Below, one piece after another: positions 35,362 to 43,211 of a stretch of DNA of 64,000 nucleotides. The translations under genes were made by a program, and so were the position numbers. The notes below the pieces were generated by a model. The model was not told the DNA's origin and ran no database searches. It saw only the letters and a program-made list of their open reading frames with translations. The stretch is from Jeotgalibaca arthritidis (GTDB lineage Bacteria; Bacillota; Bacilli; Lactobacillales; Aerococcaceae). Each line of letters opens with the position of its first letter. Position 1 is the first letter of the stretch. The stretch covers positions 372,001 through 436,000 of the forward strand of contig NZ_CP049740.1 of NCBI RefSeq assembly GCF_011100465.1, given 5' to 3'.

Positions 35362-35784
35362 TTAACGGTACATTTCTTCTGCTTCTTGGCGAGCTTTAAC
35401 AGCTTCTTCAAGGGTATCGAATGTGCCTAAATGTTTTGATTTTCCATCAACACTGATGCTAGATTTGTAGCGCGTGCCGCTCTTCAACTCAACTTTGCTG
35501 ACTCCTACATATCCTGTGCCATTTGTTGTTTTTTTAGTTGGTGCTTTTTTAGCAGGAGCTTTCTTCTCAACAGCTGGTTTAGTTGCTACTTTTTTAGTTT
35601 CAGCTACTTCTTCATGGCCACATGTTGTTACGATTTGATTTTTTAAATCAGCTTGTTTAGCCACAACAGTCTTTCCACATGAACATTCGCACGTCCAAAA
35701 ACGTCCTTTTTCTTTAACTTCAGCTTTAGCAATTACTGTTAAATCTCCGAATTGTCTTCCTGTTAAGTCAATTCTTTTTTTCAT
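35362..35784 (-). CDS. Small DNA-binding protein with zinc-ribbon-like and AP2-like domains
   Basis: About 140 aa. The N-terminal domain (MKKRIDLTGRQFGDLTVIAK, then WTCECSCGK and TTCGH) has a four-Cys/His zinc-ribbon pattern seen next to phage and homing-endonuclease AP2 modules. A Lys/Ala/Pro-rich linker (about residues 65-85) resembles histone-like tails, and the C-terminus (GTGYVGVSKVELKSGTRYKS, then HLGTFDTLEEAVKARQEAE) is an AP2-type DNA-binding domain. The ATG at 35784 with AGAGGT at 9 nt is preferred over upstream starts, which fall between promoter and ribosome site. Role unknown; chromosomal regulator or domesticated phage gene. Confidence 0.82.
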   Translation of the reverse strand: MKKRIDLTGRQFGDLTVIAKAEVKEKGRFWTCECSCGKTVVAKQADLKNQIVTTCGHEEVAETKKVATKPAVEKKAPAKKAPTKKTTNGTGYVGVSKVELKSGTRYKSSISVDGKSKHLGTFDTLEEAVKARQEAEEMYR

Positions 35785-35842
35785 ATCTGGATTACCTCTT
35801 TCTACGATTACATACGACTCATCTGTCGAGTCAACATTTTTC

Positions 35843-35871
35843 ATTATACTTAAAAGGCTGCCATTTGGCAA
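35843..35871 (-). promoter_or_regulatory. Promoter of the AP2-like gene
   Basis: TTGCCA (35871-35866) and TATAAT (35848-35843) with a 17-nt spacer. Downstream, around 35815-35832, lies an imperfect dyad GACTCGACAGATGAGTC, a possible operator. Confidence 0.75.
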
Positions 35872-35877
35872 ACACTC

Positions 35878-36087
35878 ATAAGAAAAGCGGACAAGTCCGC
35901 CTTGGCCTATGAAAAAATAGGAAATTTGACCCTGAATTGTCAGGAGACTTCACGCTTCAGCGGGTTAGTCGAATGATAGGCGTTAGCGAGCAGCGAAGCG
36001 CGCAATGGGGAAAATTTATCTTTTTTTCACTAGGTCAGGACTTGGGAGCTAGACATTGATGGCTGAACTTATAATCCCCTAGTCTAT
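35878..36087. repeat. Long (210-bp) form of a dispersed, structured element
   Basis: Ends match the 70-bp element at 24671-24740. The extra 140 bp carry palindromes CCTATGAAAAAATAGG and a GC-rich part with CGCTTCAGCG and GCAGCGAAGCGCG that can fold. CTTGG directly repeats at both edges of the extra segment. No ORF. It could be a MITE-like element or a structured RNA. Confidence 0.8.
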
Positions 36088-36096
36088 GAAAAAATG

Positions 36097-36582
36097 CTAG
36101 TAAGGCTCTCCTTTTTCATCAAACGTTCTTACTTCAAGGATTGATTTAATAACCACTGCAATAATGGCACCCAAAATAGCACCTAAAGGGCCAAACAAAA
36201 TCATGCAGACAATCGTTGATAGAAAGGTATAGAGCGGACGCACCCCAATTGCCTTTCCTGTAATAACCGGTTCAAAGATTTGACGAAAGACGACAATGAC
36301 AATGTATAACAATCCAATTTGCCATGCTAGTGTTGTATTTCCAATTAAAAAGTGAATAATCGCCCATGGAATCATTACAATACCACTTCCAAGAATTGGA
36401 ATCATATCAATAAAGGCAATACCTAATGCCTTTAGAGACCAGAGATCAACGCCAATCAATCTTAATCCAATGGCTAAAATCAGGTACACAAGCGCTGATA
36501 ATTTTAGTGTTGCTTTTATATAATTAACAAGTCCTGACATGATGGCATTTAAAACATCTTTCATATATCCTTTTCTCATCAT
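36097..36582 (-). CDS. Short AI-2E/YtvI-family membrane protein (C-terminal half only)
   Basis: About 161 aa with five hydrophobic segments. FIDMIPILGSGIVMIPWAI and EPVITGKAIGVRPLYTFLS match the second half of the AI-2E transporter / YtvI family, whose members normally have about 350 residues. AAAGGGG lies 7 nt before the ATG at 36582, so it is translated as a short protein rather than a chance open frame. It may be a truncated gene that gained a start or a genuine half-size relative. The 210-bp element lies directly downstream. Confidence 0.72.
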   Translation of the reverse strand: MMRKGYMKDVLNAIMSGLVNYIKATLKLSALVYLILAIGLRLIGVDLWSLKALGIAFIDMIPILGSGIVMIPWAIIHFLIGNTTLAWQIGLLYIVIVVFRQIFEPVITGKAIGVRPLYTFLSTIVCMILFGPLGAILGAIIAVVIKSILEVRTFDEKGEPY

Positions 36583-36653
36583 TTGGTCCCCTTTCTTTAT
36601 CTTCACTTATTATAGATAAGTTCCACCCTCTTCGCATCCGTCTTAAGTCGGTT

Positions 36654-36700
36654 TTGTTTATTTTTTTAGCTTATGTTATAATTATTTCGAATTCGAAATA
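36654..36700 (+). promoter_or_regulatory. Promoter with perfect TATTTCGAATTCGAAATA operator
   Basis: TTGTTT (36654-36659) and TATAAT (36677-36682) are 17 nt apart, and an 18-bp perfect palindrome occupies 36683-36700 directly after the -10 box. Sequence and position are almost the same as at the dioxygenase promoter (13231-13279), which implies a common MarR-type repressor. Confidence 0.82.
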
Positions 36701-36713
36701 CAGGAGTGTAATA

Positions 36714-37154
36714 ATGAAAAAAACATTCAAAGAGCAAGTCATTGGCAGTTGGGAATTAATTGAATATTCCAGAGTAGAAAATGGAGAAAAGGTTTACCCT
36801 CTTGGAAAAGATGCGACGGGATTTTTGATTTATTCAACGGATGGATACATGTCTGCTCAACTAATGGCAGCGGGCAGACCGTCTTACACATTAGGTACAT
36901 TGCACGATGGAACAACGGAAGAAATGGCAGCAGCTGCTCATGGTTATCACGCTTATTCTGGAAAGTATGAGGTTGATGAAGAAAAGCAAACCCTTTATCA
37001 CCATATGACCGTCAGCATGATTCCTAACCGTTTAGGTCAAGTACAAGATCGTATCATTAAGGTTGAAGGAGACCGGATTTCGATAACCTCACAAGCAACA
37101 ACATCTAAAATTCTATGGAAACGTGCTGAAAATAACCAAGATAATCTCAGATAA
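36714..37154 (+). CDS. Lipocalin-like domain protein
   Basis: A 146-aa soluble protein of the lipocalin-like group (GSWELIEYSRVENGEKVYPL, then ATGFLIYSTDGYMSAQ), a small beta-barrel thought to bind small hydrophobic molecules. CAGGAG lies 8 nt before the ATG at 36714; a longer frame from 36654 runs through the promoter and is rejected. The operator shared with the MhqO-like gene suggests a role in quinone or electrophile handling; the function is otherwise unknown. Confidence 0.8.
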   Translation: MKKTFKEQVIGSWELIEYSRVENGEKVYPLGKDATGFLIYSTDGYMSAQLMAAGRPSYTLGTLHDGTTEEMAAAAHGYHAYSGKYEVDEEKQTLYHHMTVSMIPNRLGQVQDRIIKVEGDRISITSQATTSKILWKRAENNQDNLR

Positions 37155-37172
37155 GATTTTAATAGCAGAATG

Positions 37173-37259
37173 TGTCGAGTTAACCTATTATATTGGTCTC
37201 ACTCGACACTTTTTTTACTTTTTATGTCGACTGAGCTATAAAACTAATGCCACTCGACA
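37173..37259. repeat. TGTCGAGT / ACTCGACA double-hairpin repeat, copy 2
   Basis: Octamers alternate at 37173, 37201, 37225 (TGTCGACT, one mismatch) and 37252. Loops are 20 and 19 nt with a T-rich 16-nt linker, nearly the same geometry as copy 1. Lies downstream of the lipocalin-like gene and may also end its transcription. Confidence 0.85.
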
Positions 37260-37291
37260 GATTAAGGCAAAAACTAACTAATTAATCTAAT

Positions 37292-37331
37292 AAAAGCTCT
37301 AGAAAGTTACAGGTAACCTTCTAGAGCTTTT
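37292..37331. terminator. Bidirectional terminator before the YdjC-family gene
   Basis: AAAAGCTCTAGAA / TTCTAGAGCTTTT perfect 13-bp arms with a 14-nt loop, between convergent genes. Confidence 0.9.
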
Positions 37332-38166
37332 ATTGACTAACCGTTTTCCATGATACAAGTGAAATGTCTTCTTCCTCTAACAGCCTTAAAAAATCATCGT
37401 CACATAGTAATTGATACTCCCATATTCTCATTTGCCAATCGTCATTGTGGACAAAGTCACTACTCTCTTTTGATGGATGTAGACACAATTCTGTGACACC
37501 GGGTGAAAGTTGCATGAGTTCGTTCATATAGTAAGCTTTTAATTCAGGATAAGATGAAAAGTGTCTTGTATTTGGGTGAGTGATAATCCTATCGGGGAGT
37601 TGGATCCCTTTTACTTCTGCAAATGTTAGCCATTTTTTATGGTCTTTTTTTAAAGCTGTTGAGAGACTTGTTTTCTTTCTGGGAAATCGGAAAGATAACT
37701 GATGGCTTTGGCAAAAATGAAGGGCAACTGAAAGAAAGGACTTGTCATCTGTACCATATAAAATACCATCATGACTGTCTAAGTGATCAAAATTAAAACC
37801 TAATTGTTCCCCTGCATAATATTGGGCTGCGATTTCAGATAAAACAGCATCACTATCCGACTGTTCAACAGCAGTTGCGTATTTATTATGGAAATAGCCC
37901 TGCTTATCCACAAGTGGTTTTTCCTCATCAATCGGCGCTTGGCACTCCCACTTGATAGGTGTTAAATCCGATGTTAATGTGACATGAAGGCCAACACTGA
38001 TATGCGGAAGCTCCTTTATTCGATCTGCTGCATCCTTTACAGCATAGGCTGGCATAACAAGAGAGGTTGCCGTAATTTTTCCACCTAAAGCGAGTTCTTC
38101 TATAACTTCATTGGTTGCCTGATCAATCCCAAAATCGTCCGCCGTGATAATTAATTGCTTAGTCAT
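37330..38166 (-). CDS. YdjC/ChbG family carbohydrate deacetylase
   Basis: A 278-aa metal-dependent deacetylase of the ChbG family, which removes acetyl groups from N-acetylated oligosaccharides such as chitobiose. Metal and catalytic motifs visible: TADDFG near the N-terminus, GLHVTL near residue 60, HLDSHDG at about 127 and LCLHPS near 226. GAGGAGG and GGGG precede the ATG by about 9-14 nt. No chitobiose PTS is adjacent, so the sugar is unknown. Single gene with terminator. Confidence 0.9.
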   Translation of the reverse strand: MTKQLIITADDFGIDQATNEVIEELALGGKITATSLVMPAYAVKDAADRIKELPHISVGLHVTLTSDLTPIKWECQAPIDEEKPLVDKQGYFHNKYATAVEQSDSDAVLSEIAAQYYAGEQLGFNFDHLDSHDGILYGTDDKSFLSVALHFCQSHQLSFRFPRKKTSLSTALKKDHKKWLTFAEVKGIQLPDRIITHPNTRHFSSYPELKAYYMNELMQLSPGVTELCLHPSKESSDFVHNDDWQMRIWEYQLLCDDDFLRLLEEEDISLVSWKTVSQ

Positions 38167-38285
38167 CGTGTCTGACCCCCTCCTCTCTACTTCTATTGTA
38201 CACCAAAATAACGCTTACACAATTTATTTGACTATTCAGTTTGATTATTCACTGGTATAATGCTAAAAAAACAGGGAGGTAGATT

Positions 38286-38531
38286 ATGGATATTCAAGAC
38301 ATTCTTAAAAAAATAGAATCATTTAAAAAGAAAGAAAATGCGGATTCGTACGCTATTGATTTAAAAGAAATTAACGACGCTGAAGATTTATTCGCTGATT
38401 TATACATTGTTTCAAAAGATGCTAACGGTGAATTACAAGCTGATGAACTTCTCTTATCTGTGGAAAATCCCACTCAAGATGATTTAGCAGAATTAACTAA
38501 CTTTTCAAAAGCTCTAAACGAATTTATTTAA
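38286..38531 (+). CDS. Conserved hypothetical acidic protein, 81 aa
   Basis: Small soluble protein, strongly acidic in the middle (EINDAEDLFADLY, LQADELLLSVENPTQDDLAEL), starting with a Lys-rich helix. No motif recognised. GGGAGG lies 7 nt before the ATG, and a TTGAC-type promoter region (TTTGACTATTC, then TATAAT at about 38256) supports expression. It ends 25 nt before the DUF554 gene, so both are likely co-transcribed. Confidence 0.7.
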   Translation: MDIQDILKKIESFKKKENADSYAIDLKEINDAEDLFADLYIVSKDANGELQADELLLSVENPTQDDLAELTNFSKALNEFI

Positions 38532-38556
38532 TTATTTCTATCCGAGGAGTGAGTAT

Positions 38557-39249
38557 TTGATTTTAATTGGTGCTTTAGTAAATGGCTTAGCTATTTTCTT
38601 TGGAGGCGGCGTTGGTCTTTTTTTGAAAAAGGGCCTTTCTGATCGAATTGGAACAGCTGTCATGAATGCTTTAAGTTTATGTGTCTTATATATTGGTATT
38701 AGTGGCGTTTTACAAGGTGATAATGTCTTGATGGTCATTATTGCGATGGTCCTTGGTACCTTAATTGGTGAGAGTTTAGACTTAAACGCTAAAATCAATC
38801 AAATTGGGGCCTGGTTTGAAGTTAGGCTTCTAAAACCAGACTCGTCTGATGGCCCTTCTATTTCACAAGGGTTTGTCACAGCAAGCTTAGTCTTTTGTGT
38901 AGGGGCAATGGCTATTGTCGGTTCCCTACAAAGTGGATTATCCGCTAACCATGATACCCTTTTTGCTAAATCCTTAATCGATGGGATTGCAGCTATTATT
39001 ATGGCCTCTAGTTTAGGCTTTGGTGTCTTATTATCTGGCATACTCGTTTTTAGTTATCAAGCGAGTATTACTTTGCTAGCCAGTTTTTTAGCACCTCTTT
39101 TAACTGAAACAGTTATTAACGACATGACCTGTATCGGTTCATTATTAATTATTGGGTTAGCTCTTAATATGCTAAAACTAACCGATTTAAAAGTGATGAA
39201 TTTTTCACCAGCTGTCTTTTTACCGATTATATTGGGTTTATTTCTATAA
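38557..39249 (+). CDS. DUF554 (YdfK/YqgA) family membrane protein
   Basis: A 230-aa integral membrane protein with six or seven hydrophobic segments and the DUF554 features GALVNGLAIFFGGGVGL, VLGTLIGE and GFVTASLVFCVGAMAIVGSL. Function unknown. The start is TTG 38557 with GAGGAG 7 nt upstream; no ATG fits. It follows the 81-aa gene by 25 nt. A terminator follows directly. Confidence 0.92.
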   Translation: MILIGALVNGLAIFFGGGVGLFLKKGLSDRIGTAVMNALSLCVLYIGISGVLQGDNVLMVIIAMVLGTLIGESLDLNAKINQIGAWFEVRLLKPDSSDGPSISQGFVTASLVFCVGAMAIVGSLQSGLSANHDTLFAKSLIDGIAAIIMASSLGFGVLLSGILVFSYQASITLLASFLAPLLTETVINDMTCIGSLLIIGLALNMLKLTDLKVMNFSPAVFLPIILGLFL

Positions 39250-39284
39250 AACAGGTCAGACTTCAGTCTGACCTGTTTTTCTAT
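39248..39284 (+). terminator. Terminator of the DUF554 gene
   Basis: AAAACAGGTCAGACT / AGTCTGACCTGTTTT, 15-bp perfect arms with a 2-nt gap and T-run. Confidence 0.92.
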
Positions 39285-39399
39285 AGTATTTTGTTAAAGG
39301 GAAACACTGGCAGGCGGCTATCTTTAGCAATCAACAATCCTTTTGGTTGGTTTCTCCAAGCATGGGGGTGCATATCATTTTTTCGCTACTGCCATTCTT

Positions 39400-40122
39400 T
39401 TATTTATATTTTTCAAAAACCATAATGCAATCATCACTGCCTGGTTCTAAGTCATTGCCTTCCCAGTCTTGCCATTGATGGATAAGTTTAAAACCAGCCA
39501 ATTTACCCATTAACGCTAGCTCTGACGGCCAAATATAGCGATGGGTTGTTTGATAACTTTCACTCTTCCCGTCTTCAGAAATACTGTATTGATAAGATGT
39601 CATGTTTTGATTAATGAGATTGTATTTATCGAAGCCAATATACCCTTCTTCCAAGGCATAAGGGGCCACATTGTCTTTAACAATTTGATCGACTTTTGGT
39701 ATAAAGGTCTCCACAACAAAACGACCGCCTGATTTCAAATGACGAGACGCATTGTAAAAGCACTCTAACTGTTCATCTAAAGTGAGTAAATAGGTGATGC
39801 CATTGAAAATAAGATAGACTAAGTCAAATGATTTATCTAACCGTGTTAGCGTCATATCACCATGATAGGTCAGCATATCAATTGACCCTTTTTTACGGTT
39901 TAGAACAGCTAGCATTTCTTTTGAATAGTCAATGCCTGATAATTGATAGCCTTTCTTAGCTAATGGAATAGCAATACGCCCTGTTCCTATGCCAAACTCA
40001 AGTATATCTTTTCCTTTAGATAAGCTCATCAAGGCTTTTACTGTTGGCTGGATAAATTCGTTTGTATTTAAAGGGTAAATATCCTCATCATAATCTTCGG
40101 CTATATTATCAAAGCTAGTCAT
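39400..40122 (-). CDS. Class I SAM-dependent methyltransferase
   Basis: A 240-aa methyltransferase with a Rossmann-fold SAM site: motif I ILEFGIGTGRIAIPL at about residues 40-54, the acidic LSGIDYSKEML and FDLVYLIFNGITYLL. No substrate-recognition domain is recognised, so small-molecule or protein methylation cannot be chosen. AAGGAG lies 8 nt before the ATG. It follows the ROK remnant by 20 nt on the same strand. Confidence 0.88.
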   Translation of the reverse strand: MTSFDNIAEDYDEDIYPLNTNEFIQPTVKALMSLSKGKDILEFGIGTGRIAIPLAKKGYQLSGIDYSKEMLAVLNRKKGSIDMLTYHGDMTLTRLDKSFDLVYLIFNGITYLLTLDEQLECFYNASRHLKSGGRFVVETFIPKVDQIVKDNVAPYALEEGYIGFDKYNLINQNMTSYQYSISEDGKSESYQTTHRYIWPSELALMGKLAGFKLIHQWQDWEGNDLEPGSDDCIMVFEKYK

Positions 40123-40141
40123 CCTATCGACTCCTTCGTTA

Positions 40142-40399
40142 TTATTTTTTTTGCTCTAAGAAAGATGCAACTGCACCTACTAAGTTAGCATCATTACGAT
40201 ACTGGCAAGCAACGACTTCAACATCTAAATCAGTCGCATTTGTACGTTCTAAATACGCTTGTACTATATCTGATACATCCGTAATCAAGTCATCACGACT
40301 TGAAATACCTCCTCCAATAATAACCTTATCTGGATTAAATGCAACTGCAAGCATTTGAATCGCTCTTGCTAAGCCTTTTTCTTCTTGATAGTTATGTAC
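40142..40399 (-). pseudogene. C-terminal remnant of a ROK family sugar kinase
   Basis: About 85 codons on the minus strand read VHNYQEEKGLARAIQMLAVA, then FNPDKVIIGGGISSRDDLIT and a normal ROK end. The frame is closed by a stop (40400-40402) where about 200 residues, including the ATP-binding and zinc regions, should precede. Without the N-terminal domain it cannot be an active kinase. One of several C-terminal sugar-gene remnants between 40 and 49 kb. Confidence 0.8.
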
Positions 40400-40464
40400 T
40401 TAGAAAGCATTGAACGCCTTCATAAGATTGATCCGTGTTATACTATAAATAAAGGAGTGATTAT

Positions 40465-41100
40465 ATGAGAATTCAAGTTTGGACAGATTTTGTATGTCCA
40501 TTTTGTTATATCGGAAATGAAAAATTAAAACGTGCTATCCAAGCGTTTGAGCATCATGATCAGATTGAAGTTGAATTTAAGAGTTATCAGTTAGACCCCC
40601 ATGCTCACTACGAAGAAGATAAAACAATGACTGAAAGCCTTTCTGAAACAAAAGGTTTGCCACAAGAACAAATCAAGCAAATGATAGAACACCTCACAAC
40701 AGCTGCTAAAGAGGTCGATTTGACTTTCCGTTTTGACATCGCTAAAAATGCCAATACCTTTGATGCTCACCGACTATACCAATACGCTAAGTCAATCGAT
40801 AAAGGCTCGTCCTATATGGAACGCGTTAAAAAAGCTTATTTTACTGAGGGAGAAGTAATTAGCGACCATGATACACTCGTGAAATTAGCAGAAGAAGTTG
40901 GTATTTCTAAAGAAGATAGTTTATCCATTCTCCAATCAACTGCATACAGTGATAATGTTAAAGGTGACATTGAACAAGCTCGTCAAATTGGCATCCAAGG
41001 TGTGCCATTCTTCATCTTTAATAACCGCTATGCTATTTCCGGTGCACAGCCTCAAGAGCTGTTTGCTAAAACATTAGAAACTGCTTGGGCAGAACAGTAA
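40465..41100 (+). CDS. DsbA family oxidoreductase (FrnE-like)
   Basis: A 211-aa thioredoxin-fold protein with the CPFC active site at residues 11-14 and a helical insertion, as in the FrnE / 2-hydroxychromene-2-carboxylate isomerase branch of the DsbA family. The cis-Pro lies in QGVPFFIFNN. No signal peptide, so it is cytosolic, as FrnE members are; a role in thiol stress is likely. AAAGGAG lies 8 nt before the ATG. The next gene starts within 20 nt and may be co-transcribed. Confidence 0.92.
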   Translation: MRIQVWTDFVCPFCYIGNEKLKRAIQAFEHHDQIEVEFKSYQLDPHAHYEEDKTMTESLSETKGLPQEQIKQMIEHLTTAAKEVDLTFRFDIAKNANTFDAHRLYQYAKSIDKGSSYMERVKKAYFTEGEVISDHDTLVKLAEEVGISKEDSLSILQSTAYSDNVKGDIEQARQIGIQGVPFFIFNNRYAISGAQPQELFAKTLETAWAEQ

Positions 41101-41116
41101 TAGGAGTCGAATGATT

Positions 41117-41620
41117 ATGGGTTTATTTGATTTATTTAAACGTCAGAAAAAAGAAACACCAATGTCTCAAACAGAAGCACATATAATAGAAGAAACAGAA
41201 TCAACAGTCCCTGTCTATGACATCACGGTGAAGGCTACTGATTGTCAAACAGACCATCAAGTTATTGAAAAAATTGCGCGAAAAATCATTGATGAAGATC
41301 CTTTCCAAATCGTTTATAAAGGTCTCAGCGATCAAGACTTAACGAATCGGCAACGCGCTCTTTATAAGTATGCAGAAATGAGCACCATGACAGTCGATAT
41401 TAACCTCCAGCAATCTGGTGTGATTACTATAGAGGGTATCACTCTGGGTAATCTTCCCTCTTCTATTGTTCAAGATATGAAACGATATTCCGATAAGTAT
41501 ATGCTCACCACTTACGTTTTCATTAGCGGCGGCCCCTATAAGGTCTATTCAATTGAAGAAAAAACCGTCATTGAGAAAGAAGATGCATTTAATCTCGATA
41601 TTTTTATTTCTTATTATTAA
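41117..41620 (+). CDS. Hypothetical protein, about 167 aa
   Basis: Soluble protein of unknown function. It starts MGLFDLFKRQKKE, an amphipathic basic N-terminus that could bind membrane, followed by a Ser/Thr/Glu linker and an alpha/beta domain with VIEKIARKIIDEDPFQIVYK and a C-terminal beta-rich part (TTYVFISGGPYKVYSIEEKT). No family recognised. AGGAG lies 10 nt before ATG 41117 and 4 nt before ATG 41111. It follows the FrnE-like gene closely. Confidence 0.68.
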   Translation: MGLFDLFKRQKKETPMSQTEAHIIEETESTVPVYDITVKATDCQTDHQVIEKIARKIIDEDPFQIVYKGLSDQDLTNRQRALYKYAEMSTMTVDINLQQSGVITIEGITLGNLPSSIVQDMKRYSDKYMLTTYVFISGGPYKVYSIEEKTVIEKEDAFNLDIFISYY

Positions 41621-41666
41621 AAAGATCGTCCCATTCATCAACATGATAAATGGGACGATCTTTTTA
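41619..41666. terminator. Bidirectional terminator between the hypothetical and GntR genes
   Basis: AAAAGATCGTCCCATT pairs with AATGGGACGATCTTTT, perfect 16-bp arms, between convergent genes. Confidence 0.93.
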
Positions 41667-42380
41667 ATGAGGAATAATATCTGTAATGGTATAGCTACGC
41701 ATATCAAACCGGCTTCTTGATTTCGAATACTCAAATGGTGTGCCGTTAGCCAAGTAAACAACTTGTTCTACTTCTAACACAGGTGTGTTTTCAGATGCAT
41801 CCAGGTGTTTAATATCAACATCACTTGGTGTATCAGCACTAATTTTACGGTAAGCACCGCCAACTTTTAACTCAAGATCCGAACGAATGTATTCATAGAT
41901 GGATTCGTAAATAATTTCTTCTGTTAAGTTTTTGACAATGTCAACAACATAATAGGTATCTTCTAGAATATAAGGTTTTTTATCAACAATTCTAAGTCGA
42001 ATAATGTGATAAACGGCTTCGTTGCTGTCCAAGAGAAGAATCTTTTGCAGCTCTTCAGATGGAAACTGGATATCAAATGAAATGATTTCACTTTCTACCT
42101 TCTTATCTGGCAATTGTACAGTTAATCCCCGATACTCAGTCGCCTTATAACTAGACGTATTCCATAATGTACTTTTGTGTACGAATGTACCTACCCCGCG
42201 TTTGCGAAATAACAAGCCTTCCATTGCTAAAATATCCATTGCTTTCTTCAATGTCATTCGACTGACATCGAATTCTTCTGCCAGTGCAATTTGTTGCGGC
42301 AGCATTTGTCCTTCTTGATAGATACCTTGATCAATACGTCGACGTAATTCTTCTGCTATATCTTCATACTTCTTGCTCAT
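41664..42380 (-). CDS. GntR/HutC family transcriptional regulator with UTRA domain
   Basis: A 238-aa regulator. The N-terminal winged helix (YEDIAEELRRRIDQGIYQEG, then QIALAEEFDVSRMTLKKAMD) is followed by a UTRA ligand domain from about residue 85. Such proteins usually sense a phosphorylated sugar and control the adjacent PTS genes. The gene upstream is a decayed PTS EIIC, so this regulator may now lack its original target. The ribosome site is weak (GAAGAGAAG). Substrate inferred only from context. Confidence 0.9.
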   Translation of the reverse strand: MSKKYEDIAEELRRRIDQGIYQEGQMLPQQIALAEEFDVSRMTLKKAMDILAMEGLLFRKRGVGTFVHKSTLWNTSSYKATEYRGLTVQLPDKKVESEIISFDIQFPSEELQKILLLDSNEAVYHIIRLRIVDKKPYILEDTYYVVDIVKNLTEEIIYESIYEYIRSDLELKVGGAYRKISADTPSDVDIKHLDASENTPVLEVEQVVYLANGTPFEYSKSRSRFDMRSYTITDIIPH

Positions 42381-42510
42381 CTTCTCTTCAACTACTTTCC
42401 TGCCTGCTATCTTCTATTAATACCTATATTATAGCTAAAATACGTCCTGAATGATAACCTTTATTAGACAAAGTCTAAAAAAACTGGTCAATTGACTCGT
42501 TTTCACTGTA

Positions 42511-42559
42511 TATAATAGAAGAAACTCCACCTAGGGGAGGCGGAGTTTCTTCTATTATA
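42511..42559. terminator. 18-bp perfect inverted repeat between EIIC remnant and GntR gene
   Basis: TATAATAGAAGAAACTCC pairs perfectly with its complement at 42542-42559 around 13 nt. It follows the EIIC stop at 42564 and so resembles a terminator, but lacks a clear U-run; it may also act as a processing or regulatory hairpin upstream of the GntR gene. Confidence 0.6.
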
Positions 42560-42563
42560 AAAA

Positions 42564-43094
42564 CTAAGCTTCTTCTGCTGCTAGTTTTAGGTTAGCGATG
42601 TCTTGTACTTTCAAGAATGGATACCAGATTGCACCGATAATTGCCATATCGATCAATTGAAGAATACCACCCATGATTGAGTTTGTAGCCATCATACCTG
42701 AGAAGAATACAGGCATTGTCCAAGGAACGATTACCCCTGTTGGTCGAGGTACGATATCTGTTGCCATTGCGAAGTAGTTTACTGTTGCACCAACTAGTGG
42801 TGTGATAATCCAAGGAATAGCGATTGACGCATTCAATACGATTGGCATACCGAAGATAACTGGTTCGTTTACGTTAAAGATTCCAGGTCCAATAGCTAAA
42901 CGTCCTAAATCTTTCATTTGACGGCTCTTTAGGAAGAATCCCATGATGATAACAACCATCAATGTCATACCAGTTCCACCCAAACCTACTGTAAATGTAT
43001 CCATGAATGATTTTGTAACGATGTTTGGTAGGTCGCTTCCTGCGTTATAAGCTTCCAAGTTTTCAAATGCTAATGTGTTCCAGAATGTGTTAAT
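42564..43094 (-). pseudogene. Truncated PTS lactose/cellobiose-family EIIC (C-terminal part)
   Basis: The frame reads INTFWNTLAFENLEAYNAGS onward to AAEEA with a stop immediately upstream (43095-43097). GGTGMTLMVVIIMGFFL and GIFNVNEPVIFGMPIVLN are the conserved second half of cellobiose-type EIIC; the normal protein has about 420 residues and the N-terminal 250, with most of the membrane part, are missing. An internal ATG at 43058 could start a 164-aa fragment but lacks a clear ribosome site. Best read as a deletion remnant. Confidence 0.85.
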
Positions 43095-43211
43095 TTACTC
43101 TTGATAAAAATGAAAGCGGTACCTTCTCGAACACTTTAACAAACTTTGGTGGCTTATACAAGATAAACGTATTAAAATAATAGTGATCACTCGAAATGGA
43201 AAGGATGATAA

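Noticed and set aside
39281-39400. Short minus-strand frame reading MHPHAWRNQPKGLLIAKDSR and ending at 39281
   Set aside because: Protein-like composition, but only about 34 codons between stops, no start signal and no family recognised; perhaps a gene remnant, too weak to list.
40142-40354. Functional 70-aa ROK-type protein
   Set aside because: The sequence upstream of the internal ATG is clearly ROK coding and is closed by a stop, so this is a truncated gene, not a short one.
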